DNA of 15,596 bases from an uncultured Prevotella sp. (GTDB taxonomy: Bacteria; Bacteroidota; Bacteroidia; Bacteroidales; Bacteroidaceae): positions 1 through 15,596 of the forward strand of contig URDV01000020.1 in assembly GCA_900546605.1 (NCBI GenBank), in the 5' to 3' direction. The position numbers and the translations under genes were made by a program. The notes beneath the pieces were generated by a model, which was given only the letters and a program-made list of their open reading frames with translations, did no database searches and was not told the DNA's origin. Position 1 is the stretch's first letter. Each line of letters starts with the position of its first letter. This document shows, piece by piece, positions 6,489 through 13,054 of the stretch.

Positions 6489-7085
6489 TTAGCACTCTTC
6501 AGAAAGCACTTGTTCAGCCACTTGACATAGTTCATCGTACCAAGCAGCACCAAAGCGGCGAATAAGAGGGTCCTTTAAAAACTTATAGATGGGGAGTTGC
6601 AATTCGCGTCCCTTTTTAACGGCAGCATGGCACACGCTCCAACGATGGTATTGCAGTCCAACTGTGCCGTTGCTAAATTGCTTTTCGCGAATAGGGTAGA
6701 GGGCACACGATATGGGTTTACACCAGGCTGTGCGTCCTTCACGATAAGCCTTGTCGGTAGCACAGAAGCAGCAGCCAGCTTGGTTGTAGCAAGTAAACAC
6801 ACAGTCTTTGCCATTCACAATGCTGGTTACAAGGTCACCTTCGCTATCGGTGTAGGCCACACCTTGACGGTCGATGGTAGCTTGAGCAGAGGCACTCAAT
6901 TCAGGCCAAACCTCATCGAGCACCTCTTCAAGATGGCCCACCTCGTCAAGTGTAAGGGGGGCACCGCTGTCGCCCTCAACACAACATTGACCTTTACAAG
7001 CATCAAGGTCACAACAAAAGCATTCGGTAAGTATGTCGGACGACAAGAGCACGTCGCCCACTTGTATGATAGGAGGAATTCGCAT
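6489..7085 (-). CDS. DUF3109 family cysteine-rich protein
   Basis: A 198-residue soluble protein with 16 cysteines. The family signature is visible: an opening Q-V-G-D-V-L-L-S-S-D, then C-F-C-C-D-L-D-A-C-K-G-Q-C-C-V-E-G-D-S-G-A-P-L (22-44). It continues with N-G-K-D-C-V-F-T-C (92-99), a C-C-F-C cluster (105-108), C-K-P-I-S-C-A-L-Y-P-I-R (122-133), Y-H-R-W-S-V-C (146-152) and a C-terminal K-F-L-K-D-P-L-I-R-R-F-G. The spacing of invariant cysteines resembles YkgJ-type proteins proposed to bind zinc or an iron-sulfur cluster. Biochemical function is unknown. Compared with relatives recalled from memory, extra cysteines are present around 99-108. The gene follows the uracil-DNA glycosylase gene by 47 bases on the same strand and is probably co-transcribed. 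Confidence 0.87.
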   Translation of the reverse strand: MRIPPIIQVGDVLLSSDILTECFCCDLDACKGQCCVEGDSGAPLTLDEVGHLEEVLDEVWPELSASAQATIDRQGVAYTDSEGDLVTSIVNGKDCVFTCYNQAGCCFCATDKAYREGRTAWCKPISCALYPIREKQFSNGTVGLQYHRWSVCHAAVKKGRELQLPIYKFLKDPLIRRFGAAWYDELCQVAEQVLSEEC

Positions 7086-7132
7086 GTAGAGTAGTATATG
7101 TTTAGAAGTGTTGTGGTAATGTGTAATGTGGC

Positions 7133-7795
7133 TTACCAGCTAATGGGTTGTTCGCCATGTTGCAATAAGTAGTCATTGCAGCGTGTAAAGTGATGATTGC
7201 CAAAGAAACCATGATAAGCCGAAAGGGGAGAGGGGTGAGCAGAACAAAGCACGAGGTGGCGTGAGCGGTCAATTACTTGTCCTTTTTTTTGTGCATAGCT
7301 TCCCCACAGAATAAACACCAAGTGGTTGCGTTGAGCAGATAGCTGACGAATAACGGCATCAGTAAACGTTTCCCATCCATGGCCCGCATGTGAGGCAGCT
7401 TGGTGTTCGCGCACCGTAAGGGTAGCATTGAGCAGTAGCACCCCTTGTTCAGCCCAGCGTCGCAGACTGCCCGATGTAGGCATAGGGCGTCCTGTGTCGC
7501 TTTGAATCTCTTTAAATATATTGACCAATGAGGGAGGCATACGCACCCCATCCTTCACCGAAAAACAAAGCCCTTCAGCCTGTCCAGGTCCGTGGTAAGG
7601 GTCTTGTCCGATGATAACCACCTTTACCTTGTTAAAAGGACAAAGGTTGAAAGCATTAAAAATTTCGGGTCCTGGTGGATAACAAGGCCCTTGTGCATAC
7701 TCAGTACGTACAAAGTCAGTCAGTTGTTTAAAGTAAGGGGCATCAAACTCATTTTGCAATTGAGTTGCCCATGATGGGTCTATTTTTACGTTCAT
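7133..7795 (-). CDS. ung: Uracil-DNA glycosylase, family 1
   Basis: A 220-residue enzyme that removes uracil from DNA to start base excision repair. All family-1 motifs are present: the water-activating loop G-Q-D-P-Y-H (63-68, catalytic Asp65), the F-S-V uracil pocket (78-80), P-P-S-L (87-90), L-L-L-N (120-123) and H-P-S-P-L-S-A (187-193, catalytic His187, DNA-intercalating loop). Length matches the family (about 220-230). ATG at 7795 is chosen over a reading frame open to 7999: the added 68 residues would cross a terminator and the promoter, and the family N-terminus aligns with M-N-V-K-I-D-P-S-W. The start lies only 5 bases beyond a perfect -7 box, implying a nearly leaderless mRNA. It leads a two-gene unit with the DUF3109 gene. 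Confidence 0.97.
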   Translation of the reverse strand: MNVKIDPSWATQLQNEFDAPYFKQLTDFVRTEYAQGPCYPPGPEIFNAFNLCPFNKVKVVIIGQDPYHGPGQAEGLCFSVKDGVRMPPSLVNIFKEIQSDTGRPMPTSGSLRRWAEQGVLLLNATLTVREHQAASHAGHGWETFTDAVIRQLSAQRNHLVFILWGSYAQKKGQVIDRSRHLVLCSAHPSPLSAYHGFFGNHHFTRCNDYLLQHGEQPISW

Positions 7796-7800
7796 GGGGA

Positions 7801-7831
7801 CAAAGGTAGTGCAAACCGAGAGCAATACAAA
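7801..7831 (-). promoter_or_regulatory. Consensus promoter of ung
   Basis: Minus-strand TTTG (7831-7828) and TACCTTTG (7808-7801) are separated by exactly 19 bases, the same arrangement as the tRNA-Leu promoter. A 10-bp inverted repeat (AAAATGAAAG at 7829-7838, CTTTCATTTT at 7848-7857) touches the -33 box and could be an operator or a weak + strand hairpin. Confidence 0.82.
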
Positions 7832-7884
7832 ATGAAAGGCTGAAAGTCTTTCATTTTTATTGCTGAGGTGCCGCCTACCTTGTC

Positions 7885-7932
7885 TATAAAAAAGACAAAG
7901 CCTCACACATAAAGAAACGTTGTGTGAGGCTT
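7885..7932 (-). terminator. Intrinsic terminator after the small acidic peptide gene
   Basis: Arms 7898-7909 and 7921-7932 form a perfect 12-bp stem (AAGCCTCACACA with TGTGTGAGGCTT) around an 11-base loop. On the minus strand it is followed by TGTC and a run of six Ts (7894-7889). It lies 45 bases past the stop of the 54-residue peptide gene and upstream of the ung promoter. Confidence 0.82.
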
Positions 7933-7977
7933 CGTTTGAATCAAAAGATGTAATGAGAAGCGTGTAGAAGCAGAAGA

Positions 7978-8142
7978 TTATTCCTCTTCCTCTTCCCATT
8001 CCTCGTCATTCCAAATGCGAGGATTGCTCCAATCATCAGTTTGTGTAACATTACTGCCAACGAGCATAGTGCTTTTAGCCACATCATTTTCGCTGCTAAA
8101 GGCAATGGCCATGGCGGTAGGCTGTATATAAGTTTTTTTCAT
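7978..8142 (-). CDS. 54-residue peptide with N-terminal M-K-K-x-Y-x-x-P motif and acidic tail
   Basis: The product opens M-K-K-T-Y-I-Q-P-T and contains M-L-V-G-S (26-30). It ends in a strongly acidic tail in which nine of the last ten residues (N-D-E-E-W-E-E-E-E-E) are Asn, Asp or Glu. Small Bacteroidales proteins with M-K-K-x-Y-x-x-P starts and a central hydrophobic-G-S patch are common and uncharacterised; that resemblance is from memory. There is no classical signal peptide: the residues 9-15 stretch is short and weakly hydrophobic. ATG at 8142 is preferred over an open frame to 8319, because the extension would read antiphase through the preceding gene. It starts 28 bases after the stop of the secreted protein at 8171-9967 and ends before a strong terminator, so the two form one transcript. 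Function is unknown. Confidence 0.7.
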   Translation of the reverse strand: MKKTYIQPTAMAIAFSSENDVAKSTMLVGSNVTQTDDWSNPRIWNDEEWEEEEE

Positions 8143-8170
8143 GATTGTGCGTTTAAATATTTTTGTGTTG

Positions 8171-9967
8171 TTATTTAGCAATGAATTTGCGACCCTGTTG
8201 AATATAGAGACCGCCCTTAACGGTGTTGAACACACGGCGACCGCTGAGGTCGTAGATAGGAGCATTACTCTTAACGGCAGAAGAGTTAGTAGCATTGTTG
8301 ATGCCCGTAACAGTGCCAAAGTTCATGGCCAAAGATTGAATGCTTTCATTGCTTAACTTGATGTAAGCGCGGTTGGCAGGAAGAGTAGCGTTTCCAGAAC
8401 GGAAGAAACCAACATTGCCCGTACCATTGGCGCGGCCAAATGACAAAATGCCCTCAGTGCTGATTTCGGTAGTAGTGCCTTGCAAGTCGTTGCTAAAATC
8501 GGCTACATTTGTTGATGTGTTAAGGTTGAGTGTAACTTCAGAAGCATTTTCGTTCTTAAGAACAACCCCTTGGTTGGCAGGAATGAAAGAGCCGATGTTT
8601 TGCATATTCAATTCAGTTTTGTCTGTATTGAGTACACCTGCATAAACTTCAGTTTTAGATGCTTCGCCATCAGCAATCTCAACGTTGTAAGGCAAGCAAG
8701 TAGTGGCAAAGAAAGCATTGTCGGCTACAGACTCGTGAAGAGGTAAAGTGATGGTGGCAGGAGTGAACTGGAAGGCATGAGCATCGTCAGTAGCAGGGTC
8801 TGAGAAGTTGATAGCGTTGCCATTGAATGTCCAAGCTCTTGCATCAGAAGTAATACCAAATGTGGTGTCGCTGATTTTATAAACGTTCCAAGTGTCTATG
8901 TTGCCGGCCATTCCGTAGAAAGAAACATATCTATGAAATGCAGAATTTGACTTTGCAATGTGTCCTGTGCCTACATTTGTAAATTGGAAACCATCAAAGG
9001 GATTACCCTTTATGAACCAAAGGTCGTTACGTGCATCGTTTAAGTTTTCAGCTTGTGCCTCACTGCGGAAGAGGAGATCATTGTTGCCAGACTTACCATA
9101 AATCATAGTGCGTACATCGCCATCGTTTACCAAGTAATAATAGTAGGGATTCTCATCAGTACTTGTTTCGAAAGGCAGATTGATATTCAAGGGCAAGTCA
9201 AAGCTGGTGCCTTCTTGGTAGGTGCCTTCGGGTTTGATGCTTGAAAATGAAACGTAGTCAGGCAATGTGAAGCTGATGGTAGGGTCGGGGAAGGCCTGGC
9301 CTACCGTGGCATTTACTTTAGCTGTGAAGCGTGTTTGGCCATCATATACGTAGTTGTATGTAACTTCAGTGAAGGGAGCAAGTTTGTAGAACTTGAACTT
9401 GGCTATTTCAGCGTGATTGCTGATATCATTATTTTCATATTTACCATATGTGCCCAAGAATGTCTCGCTTGTGTTACCATCGTAGTTATCGGGAATGTTG
9501 TTGACGATGTAGGCTGTGTAATTTTTTTTACCCCAATCCCAATAAGTTCCATCAACCGACAAAACAATAGCATCACCACTTTCAGTAACCTTGTAAGTAG
9601 TAGCATTGCCAAGATTCATGGTAGCTTGTTCTCTGTCTTTACCAGAAAGAGCCTTACCAGTTGACTTATTAGTAATGGTAACGCCAGCATCCGACTTGTT
9701 AACTGTCCAGATGTAAGCCTTGTCGTTATCTGTAAGAGTAGAGCCAATCAAACCTGTACCTTTTGTTTTGTAGTCAACATAAGGCTGATTGTTTTTGCTG
9801 AACAGAAAGTTACCATTTTCGCTTGTTTTGTCAGAGTTAATGAGTACCAAGTATTCACCATTGGTAAGTTCTGAGTAAGGAGTTGGCGTTTCGGCCACCT
9901 TTTGCGCCAATGCACTGAAAACGCAGCACATGAGCAGCAAAGCTAATGAGGTAATTTTTTTTCTCAT
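8171..9967 (-). CDS. Large secreted protein with C-terminal sorting-like module
   Basis: A 598-residue protein with a signal peptide (1-21; K-K then a core L-A-L-L-L-M-C-C-V-F, A-L-A before Gln22). The mature part is rich in Asn, Thr and aromatic residues. Its N-terminal third (about 30-195) begins Y-S-E-L-T-N-G-E-Y-L-V-L, echoing the openings of the N-terminal modules in the secreted protein at 143-2374. A middle portion follows with F-Y-G-M-A-G-N near residue 350. A region at about 405-545 (L-P-L-H-E-S-V, P-A-N-Q-G-V-V-L, P-A-N-R-A-Y-I-K-L) is of a type seen in many Prevotella surface proteins. The final 44 residues carry I-Y-D-L-S-G-R-R-V (571-579) and G-G-L-Y-I-Q-Q-G-R-K. No enzymatic motif was recognised. 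It is probably cell-surface or secreted. The first gene of a unit with the small acidic peptide. Confidence 0.85.
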   Translation of the reverse strand: MRKKITSLALLLMCCVFSALAQKVAETPTPYSELTNGEYLVLINSDKTSENGNFLFSKNNQPYVDYKTKGTGLIGSTLTDNDKAYIWTVNKSDAGVTITNKSTGKALSGKDREQATMNLGNATTYKVTESGDAIVLSVDGTYWDWGKKNYTAYIVNNIPDNYDGNTSETFLGTYGKYENNDISNHAEIAKFKFYKLAPFTEVTYNYVYDGQTRFTAKVNATVGQAFPDPTISFTLPDYVSFSSIKPEGTYQEGTSFDLPLNINLPFETSTDENPYYYYLVNDGDVRTMIYGKSGNNDLLFRSEAQAENLNDARNDLWFIKGNPFDGFQFTNVGTGHIAKSNSAFHRYVSFYGMAGNIDTWNVYKISDTTFGITSDARAWTFNGNAINFSDPATDDAHAFQFTPATITLPLHESVADNAFFATTCLPYNVEIADGEASKTEVYAGVLNTDKTELNMQNIGSFIPANQGVVLKNENASEVTLNLNTSTNVADFSNDLQGTTTEISTEGILSFGRANGTGNVGFFRSGNATLPANRAYIKLSNESIQSLAMNFGTVTGINNATNSSAVKSNAPIYDLSGRRVFNTVKGGLYIQQGRKFIAK

Positions 9968-10041
9968 CGTTGTGTGTAGTTGTTATATTTTAATTGTTTT
10001 GATTGTCTGTGTTGTAATGTGTTCGCCTTAAAAAAGCAATG

Positions 10042-10049
10042 CAAATTTC
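10042..10049 (-). promoter_or_regulatory. Possible -7 box for the secreted protein and peptide unit
   Basis: On the minus strand GAAATTTG followed by C matches TAnnTTTG in seven of eight positions, 74 bases before the start codon. No -33 TTTG lies at 19 bases. Weak candidate. Confidence 0.3.
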
Positions 10050-10079
10050 GCGCTTTTATGTTACAGAGCATGTGGTAAA

Positions 10080-10125
10080 GCGGTACTATTTGCGGTAATA
10101 CCGATTTTAATAACGAATTACCGCA
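10080..10125. promoter_or_regulatory. GCGGTA inverted-repeat cluster, possible operator
   Basis: TGCGGTAAT (10091-10099) and ATTACCGCA (10117-10125) form a perfect 9-bp inverted repeat with a 17-base gap. The left arm lies within a smaller palindrome CGGTAATACCG (10093-10103). A further GCGGTA sits at 10080-10085. The cluster is 30-75 bases upstream of the weak minus-strand -7 box and 75-120 bases upstream of the + strand box, so it could bind a regulator of either gene. Confidence 0.4.
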
Positions 10126-10200
10126 CATTTCGTTAAATAGAGTTGACAAAAGCAGTTGTGATAAGCCAAGCAAATGCCATGCGTTACAAAAAGTTTTTCG

Positions 10201-10208
10201 TAACTTTG
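10201..10208 (+). promoter_or_regulatory. -7 box upstream of the MITE and serine acetyltransferase gene
   Basis: TAACTTTG followed by C matches TAnnTTTG. The -33 region is not consensus. A transcript starting near 10214 would contain the whole inverted-repeat element in a leader of about 210 bases before the ATG at 10427. Confidence 0.45.
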
Positions 10209-10216
10209 CCCCATCT

Positions 10217-10399
10217 AAGTAGGTATTCAAAATTAGTTGATATGAGTTGGTGCAGTATATCGTTCAGAAACAAAGGTTGAAGAGAGAACGTAGCGGGCTA
10301 CGTGACCGATGAAATCTATGTTTATGGGCGAAAGAATGTGCCAAGGCAAATCAACTCATTCTGACCATGATTATATCAACTAATTTTGAATACCTACTT
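10217..10399. mobile_element. 183-bp MITE-like element with 27-bp terminal inverted repeats
   Basis: The left end (10217-10243, starting AAGTAGGTATTC) and right end (10373-10399, ending GAATACCTACTT) are perfect reverse complements over 27 bases. A second, imperfect inner inverted pair includes ATGAGTTG (10242-10249) and its complement CAACTCAT (10352-10359). The interior has no open reading frame of note. No target-site duplication is obvious in the flanks (CATCT left, GTATA right). A 25/27 copy of the right end occurs alone at 2742-2768, so this is a dispersed repeat. The parent transposase, if any, is outside the window. Confidence 0.75.
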
Positions 10400-10426
10400 G
10401 TATAATTATTAACCCAACAAGTTCCT

Positions 10427-11314
10427 ATGAATCCTCCCGAAAGCTATACCCATTTGCTACAGCAAACGGTTGAAGACCTTTCAGACACAAGTAAGATGAA
10501 GGGCCTATTTCATCAGCATCGGCATGGCGACCCCTTACCCTCGTCGGCAGCGCTTGAAGAGATAATAGGCTTGTGTCGTGCCGTGCTTTTTCCTGGTTAC
10601 TATGGTCGGAGTACGCTCAATGCCGTGACGGTGCGCTACCACATAGGTATGGAGGTGGAACGCCTCTTTGCCTTGCTAACTGCACAAATACAGGCGGGAC
10701 TTTGTTTTGGGCAACAAGAGGAGGAAAATCGTGGCGCTTGTTGCGTTGATTACCATGCTAAGGCCGAGGCCATAGCAGCCACACTCATTAGCATGTTGCC
10801 ACAGGTGCGTCGCACTTTAGCCACCGATGTTGAGGCTGCTTACTTGGGTGATCCTGCTGCGCAAAATTATGGCGAGGTAATCAGCTGTTATCCTGCCATA
10901 CGGGCTTTAACTTGCTATCGCATTGCGCACGAACTGTATCGCTTAGATGTGCCACTCATTCCGCGCATCATTACCGAATTAGCACATAGCGAAACGGGCA
11001 TTGATATACACCCAGGCGCTCAGATAGGTGAATACTTTACCATTGACCACGGAACGGGTGTAGTGATAGGCGCCACTTGCATTATAGGGCGCAATGTAAA
11101 ACTCTACCAAGGCGTAACATTGGGTGCCAAGAGCTTTCCGCTTGACCAAAATGGCAATCCTGTAAAGAACAATCCGCGACACCCCATACTACAAGACAAT
11201 GTGATAGTTTATTCAAACGCTACAGTGTTAGGTCGCATCACTATAGGACAAGGAGCTGTGATAGGTGCCAATAAATGGGTGACACACGATGTTGCCGCAG
11301 GCGAAAAAGTGTAA
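10427..11314 (+). CDS. cysE: Serine O-acetyltransferase
   Basis: A 295-residue enzyme that acetylates L-serine to O-acetylserine, the first committed step of cysteine synthesis. The N-terminal half (about 1-170) is helical, as in SAT proteins. The C-terminal half is a left-handed beta-helix of hexapeptide repeats. The catalytic pair is in place: Asp193 in G-I-D-I-H-P-G-A-Q-I-G and His208 in T-I-D-H-G-T-G-V-V-I-G, the same 15-residue spacing as Asp143/His158 in E. coli CysE. Between V-T-L-G and R-H-P is a longer insert (about 234-250) than in E. coli, as in the Bacteroidetes and EpsC-like forms. The protein ends soon after the last hexapeptide coil, without a long regulatory C-terminal tail. 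The first ATG after the MITE-like element is used. A methyltransferase gene follows 85 bases later on the same strand. Confidence 0.93.
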   Translation: MNPPESYTHLLQQTVEDLSDTSKMKGLFHQHRHGDPLPSSAALEEIIGLCRAVLFPGYYGRSTLNAVTVRYHIGMEVERLFALLTAQIQAGLCFGQQEEENRGACCVDYHAKAEAIAATLISMLPQVRRTLATDVEAAYLGDPAAQNYGEVISCYPAIRALTCYRIAHELYRLDVPLIPRIITELAHSETGIDIHPGAQIGEYFTIDHGTGVVIGATCIIGRNVKLYQGVTLGAKSFPLDQNGNPVKNNPRHPILQDNVIVYSNATVLGRITIGQGAVIGANKWVTHDVAAGEKV

Positions 11315-11399
11315 CTCCTCGTTGACCCTTCACGCGCACACCCACGTTTACAACCTTCTCACCGCTCACACATACTCATTCGCACAATAGCAAAGCTTT

Positions 11400-12902
11400 A
11401 TGCAAGAATTTGAACTCATAGCCAAAACCTTTCAGGGACTTGAAGAGGTATTGGCACAAGAACTCACTGAACTCGGTGCAAACAACGTACAAATAGGTCG
11501 TCGCATGGTGTCATTCACTGGCGACAAGGCCATGATGTATCGTGCCAACTTTTGTCTGCGCACAGCCATACGTGTGCTCAAACCCATTAAACACTTCAAG
11601 GCCAAAGGTGCTGACGATGTGTACAATGCCGTGCGCCAAATAGATTGGAGCCAATACCTCGATGTGAACACTACTTTTGCTGTTGACTCAGTAGTATTCT
11701 CTGAAGAGTTCCGTCACTCAAAGTTTGTGGCTTACAAGGTAAAGGATGCCATTGTTGACTATTTTCGTGACACTACGGGCGAACGTCCTAACATACGCAT
11801 CACCAATCCTGATGTGAAGCTGAACATTCACATTGCTGAAGATGATTGCACCCTCTCGCTTGACTCATCGGGCGATTCGCTCCACCTACGTGGCTATCGT
11901 GTGGCTACGGTTGAGGCTCCTATTAACGAGGTGTTAGCCGCTGGTTTGATAAAGTTGACGGGCTGGCAAGGCGAATGCGACTTTATTGACCCCTTCTGTG
12001 GTTCGGGCACCTTCTTGGTAGAGGCTGCTTTGATAGCACGTAACATTTATCCGGGTGTGTTCCGCAAATCGTTTGGCTTTGAAAAGTGGAAAGACTTTGA
12101 TGCTGATTTGCTACAAGAGATTTATGACGACGATTCGCAAGAGCGTGCCTTTACTCACCACATTTATGGTTATGACATTAATGTGCCTACCGTAGACATC
12201 GCTATGAAAAATGTGCGTAGTGCTGGGGTAGCCGACATTGTAACCATTGAGGCACAAGACTTTCGCAAATTTACCGCACCTAAGGAAAAGAGCATTATCG
12301 TTACCAATCCGCCCTATGGTGAGCGTTTAACACCGCCCGACATTTTAGGTCTGTACCAGAGCATTGGCAAGGTGTTGAAAAATGAGTTCCAAGGAGGCGA
12401 AGCTTGGATTATATCATCCAAGGCCGAATTGTTTGAAAACTTAGGTCTGCGTCCCAGCTTGAAGACGCAAATATTCAATGGTAAACTCGATTGCGACTTC
12501 CGCAAGTATCAACTCTTTAGTGGTAGACTTAGCGATTTCCGTGCGGAAGGTGGCAAGGTGAAGACCGATGAAGAACGCCGCTTGATGAGCGATCAACGTC
12601 GCTTCAAAACCCAACGTGATGAGTTTAAAAAACGCTTGAACGAAGAGGAAAACTCACCCTTTGAAGGCGATGATGAATTAGACCAACAATATCGCATTTT
12701 ACGCAAAAAGCACCGCGAGTTTGAACAAACACGTGCACCACGCAAACCTAAACGCGAAGGTGGATTCCGCAAAGAAGGCTTTGGCGGTAAACGCGAAGGC
12801 GGCTTTAAGAGTCGTGAAGGTGGCTTTAAAAAGAAGGGCAGCTTTGGCGGTAAGCGCGAAGGCGGCTTTAAAAAGAAGGGTGGCTATAACAACAAAGGAT
12901 AA
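11400..12902 (+). CDS. rlmL: RlmL-type 23S rRNA (guanine-N2) methyltransferase with Gly/Arg/Lys-rich tail
   Basis: A 500-residue protein. An N-terminal ferredoxin-like and THUMP RNA-binding region (about 1-165) is followed by a Rossmann-type N2-guanine methyltransferase domain (about 170-385). The SAM-site motif is D-P-F-C-G-S-G-T (197-204) and the catalytic motif is N-P-P-Y (303-306). This matches RlmL, which modifies G2445 in E. coli 23S rRNA; the RlmK half fused in enterobacteria is absent. After a charged, probably coiled linker (about 385-445), residues 446-500 are a low-complexity basic tail with repeated R-E-G-G-F and K-K-K-G units. At DNA level 12783 onward repeats at 12846 onward with a 63-base (21-codon) offset. 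The exact guanine target is inferred from the family. The start ATG fits the family N-terminus E-F-E-L-I-A-K-T-F-x-G-L-E. Confidence 0.9.
   Translation: MQEFELIAKTFQGLEEVLAQELTELGANNVQIGRRMVSFTGDKAMMYRANFCLRTAIRVLKPIKHFKAKGADDVYNAVRQIDWSQYLDVNTTFAVDSVVFSEEFRHSKFVAYKVKDAIVDYFRDTTGERPNIRITNPDVKLNIHIAEDDCTLSLDSSGDSLHLRGYRVATVEAPINEVLAAGLIKLTGWQGECDFIDPFCGSGTFLVEAALIARNIYPGVFRKSFGFEKWKDFDADLLQEIYDDDSQERAFTHHIYGYDINVPTVDIAMKNVRSAGVADIVTIEAQDFRKFTAPKEKSIIVTNPPYGERLTPPDILGLYQSIGKVLKNEFQGGEAWIISSKAELFENLGLRPSLKTQIFNGKLDCDFRKYQLFSGRLSDFRAEGGKVKTDEERRLMSDQRRFKTQRDEFKKRLNEEENSPFEGDDELDQQYRILRKKHREFEQTRAPRKPKREGGFRKEGFGGKREGGFKSREGGFKKKGSFGGKREGGFKKKGGYNNKG
12735..12899 (+). repeat. In-frame repeats coding the basic Gly-rich tail of RlmL
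   Basis: Codons for K-R-E-G-G-F occur three times and S-R-E-G-G-F once. Two near-identical DNA blocks start at 12783 and 12846 (offset 63 bases; one silent A/G difference in the first 20 bases). The block organisation suggests growth by tandem duplication within the reading frame. Confidence 0.8.
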
Positions 12903-12962
12903 GTTCTTGGTGGAGCAATAGTAATGGAGTAGGTAAGAAACCCATTTTGAAGGCTCACACAC

Positions 12963-13023
12963 TAAAAAAATAAAAGTTCAGACCGCGGCTCTCATGATAG
13001 GCGAAGCACGCGGTCTGAACTTT
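12963..13023. terminator. Hairpin between rlmL and the dipeptidyl peptidase gene
   Basis: Arms 12973-12987 and 13009-13023 pair perfectly over 15 bp (AAAGTTCAGACCGCG with its complement) around a 21-base loop. A long A-rich run (12964-12972) precedes the hairpin, so the T tract follows it only on the minus strand; on the + strand only the TTT of the arm follows. It may still end or attenuate rlmL transcripts, but the T tract faces antisense transcription. Confidence 0.6.
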
Positions 13024-13054
13024 AAGTAGGTATATATATTGTATCTTTATAATA

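Larger units (their letters stand above)
9968..10426. other. Divergent intergenic region with operators and a MITE-like element
   Basis: A 459-base gap between divergently transcribed genes. It holds a possible minus-strand -7 box (10042-10049), a cluster of GCGGTA-type inverted repeats (10080-10125), a + strand -7 box (10201-10208) and the 183-bp inverted-repeat element (10217-10399). No gene is visible in it. Confidence 0.6.

Noticed and set aside
6597..7094. 165-residue + strand open frame opposite the DUF3109 gene
   Set aside because: It is fully antisense to a gene with clear family motifs, has no family-like features of its own and spans the other gene's codon structure.
7796..7999. 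N-terminal extension of uracil-DNA glycosylase up to 7999
   Set aside because: It would include the terminator at 7885-7932 and the perfect promoter at 7801-7831, and has no counterpart in the family.
9920..9967. Lipoprotein signal in the 598-residue secreted protein (adjacent cysteines at 14-15)
   Set aside because: Residues before the cysteines (L-L-M) do not fit a lipobox, and a normal signal peptidase I site (A-L-A before Gln22) follows.
13022..13033. AAGTAGGTAT before the peptidase gene as another MITE end
   Set aside because: Only 10 bases match and the next bases diverge (ATATATT rather than TCAAAAT), so chance is likely.
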